A stretch of DNA of 5,152 bases from CAZCAQ01 sp964563965 (GTDB lineage: Bacteria > Patescibacteriota > WWE3 > UBA101185 > UBA10185): the NCBI GenBank assembly GCA_964563965.1, contig CAZLZI010000053.1, positions 1-5,152 on the forward strand. The letters run 5' to 3'. The translations under genes and the position numbers were made by a program. The notes under the pieces are model-generated. The model did not search any database and was not told the DNA's origin. It saw only the letters and a list, made by a program, of their open reading frames with translations. How positions within the stretch are numbered: position 1 is the stretch's first letter; each line of letters opens with the position of its first letter. Positions 4,197 to 5,152 of the stretch are shown piece by piece.

Positions 4197-5152
4197 ATGA
4201 ATAAGCAGCGTTCGTTTGTAGAAATTCGCCATGATCTTGAGTTTCTGGAGAGGTACTATTTGTATCTAGCTAAGCGTATTTACGAGAGATTTTATCAAGA
4301 TCGCGGCTTTGTAGTTCACCCTAGGGCTCGGTTGAAAACACCTGGCGAGGTTGTATTTCCTAAAATTAGTAATCTACTCGATGATCCTAGGCTTAAGAAG
4401 CTGTTTGATTCATATAGTCGCTTGAAAAGTTTTCCTCTGTGGGTTGATGAGTCGAGCTATAAGAAGCTGAAGTTTTGGAACGCTGATTTAACGGTACTTA
4501 AAGCGGATGTGAAAAAGACTCAAGAGGGGAAGCTCTTAGCTTTTTTTGAAAAGCACAAATCTGTATTTCTTGATGTTGTCAGGGTGTATGGACTCGATAG
4601 TAGTACTTTTAAACTTAGACTGGTCCCCGTGAGCTTTGGTACTTCAAAGACATTTAATTACAATCCGAGACTTAACACGCTACAGGTAACATGGAGATAC
4701 GATCTTGAAGATAATTTGCTATATGTGGTTGAGGGTTTTATTTCCGGTATGGTTACCTCGGATTTTCAGTACGATGATACAAGTACATTTACGAGCAAGC
4801 AGGGATGGTATGAAAAGGAAGCTATTTGTGACTACCTCACTATTCAGATGTTGTCTAGGTTAGGGTTACAAGCTGATTCTATTAGGTTTAAAAAGACTGT
4901 AGATAATCTTAAGTCTGTGCTCAAGTTTGCTAAGTTTCGCCATGAATCAGATCGCTATCTTGCTGAGCTGGGATTTCCAAATGTTAAACAAACTTCGCTA
5001 TCCAATATTGAGATGAGGAATAGGGTTCTTTATCTTGGAGAGAAGAAATTGCAACTTACTGAAAAGGAATCAAGGTTTATAGACGCATTGATTAAAAGCT
5101 TTCCTTACGCTGCTACATTTGATGAAATAGCTACTAGTCTGTGGGGCGATGA
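4197..5152 (+). CDS. Divergent regulator: degenerate zincin-like N-terminal domain plus OmpR/PhoB-type winged helix (3' end outside window)
   Basis: I translated 318 residues in one open frame from ATG 4197 to the right edge. The earlier ATG at 4192 hits TGA after two codons. Residues 275-318 (NRVLYLGEKKLQLTEKES, then FDEIATSLWGD) follow the pattern of a Trans_reg_C winged helix: hairpin, LTxxE helix, then the xELxxxLWG helix; the recognition helix is cut off. Residues 120-225 have the layout of a zinc-peptidase fold: a VPVSFG strand, helix LLYVVEGFISGMV (175-187) where HExxH would be expected, and WYEKEAICDYL (204-214) resembling the usual WxxEGLADYL helix. The place of HExxH reads EGFIS, so no catalysis is expected. 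No receiver domain or membrane segment is visible. It is divergent from the peptide operon across 134 bases, so it is probably its local regulator. The winged helix is likely; the pseudo-peptidase reading is an inference. Confidence 0.8.
   Translation, partial: MNKQRSFVEIRHDLEFLERYYLYLAKRIYERFYQDRGFVVHPRARLKTPGEVVFPKISNLLDDPRLKKLFDSYSRLKSFPLWVDESSYKKLKFWNADLTVLKADVKKTQEGKLLAFFEKHKSVFLDVVRVYGLDSSTFKLRLVPVSFGTSKTFNYNPRLNTLQVTWRYDLEDNLLYVVEGFISGMVTSDFQYDDTSTFTSKQGWYEKEAICDYLTIQMLSRLGLQADSIRFKKTVDNLKSVLKFAKFRHESDRYLAELGFPNVKQTSLSNIEMRNRVLYLGEKKLQLTEKESRFIDALIKSFPYAATFDEIATSLWGD

Noticed and set aside
1..5152. tRNA, rRNA, CRISPR array or insertion sequence
   Set aside because: No cloverleaf-like segment, regularly spaced repeats, transposase motifs or terminal inverted repeats were seen on either strand.

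Overview
The window comes from a low-GC bacterium with tightly packed genes. Three things suggest a Candidate Phyla Radiation (Patescibacteria) member, perhaps of the Microgenomates type. The partial O-antigen-ligase-like protein has the RITSTLGQPN / TFSR / RPLIGYG motif pattern I associate with that group. Genes with clear Shine-Dalgarno sites sit beside genes that look leaderless. No mobile element or other sign of recent transfer is visible. This assignment is an inference, since no marker gene is present. TAA, TAG and TGA are all used as stops, so there is no sign of a recoded TGA.

Layout: (1) positions 1-974, minus strand: the first 324 residues of a polytopic O-antigen ligase / Wzy-type membrane protein that runs off the left edge. 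(2) 997-1028: a strong intrinsic terminator for the minus strand. (3) 1047-1478, minus: a 143-residue secreted protein with one carboxypeptidase-regulatory-like beta-sandwich domain, with a consensus promoter and a near-perfect ribosome binding site. (4) 1521-4062, minus: a compact three-gene operon. Read 5' to 3' it encodes a 41-residue peptide, a radical SAM enzyme with extra C-terminal cysteines, and a cytoplasmic HEGSH-type zinc metallopeptidase. The gap between the first two genes is 5 nt, and the second and third overlap by 4 nt. (5) 4063-4196: an intergenic region with two back-to-back promoters and possible operator repeats. (6) 4197-5152, plus: a divergent regulator with a C-terminal OmpR/PhoB-like winged helix, cut by the right edge. 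Its N-terminal domain looks like a zincin fold that has lost its HExxH motif.

The most interesting content is items 4-6 taken together. Short precursor-like peptide, radical SAM maturase with an N-terminal region resembling a peptide-recognition domain, dedicated metallopeptidase and divergent regulator is the architecture of a ribosomally synthesised, post-translationally modified peptide (RiPP) locus. I do not recognise it as any named RiPP family. A working model is that the peptide is made from a strong ribosome binding site, modified by the radical SAM enzyme, and trimmed by the metallopeptidase, while the divergent protein senses the product and controls both promoters. No transporter is visible in the window. 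The secreted protein has its own promoter, but no terminator separates it from the operon, so it could also be co-transcribed.
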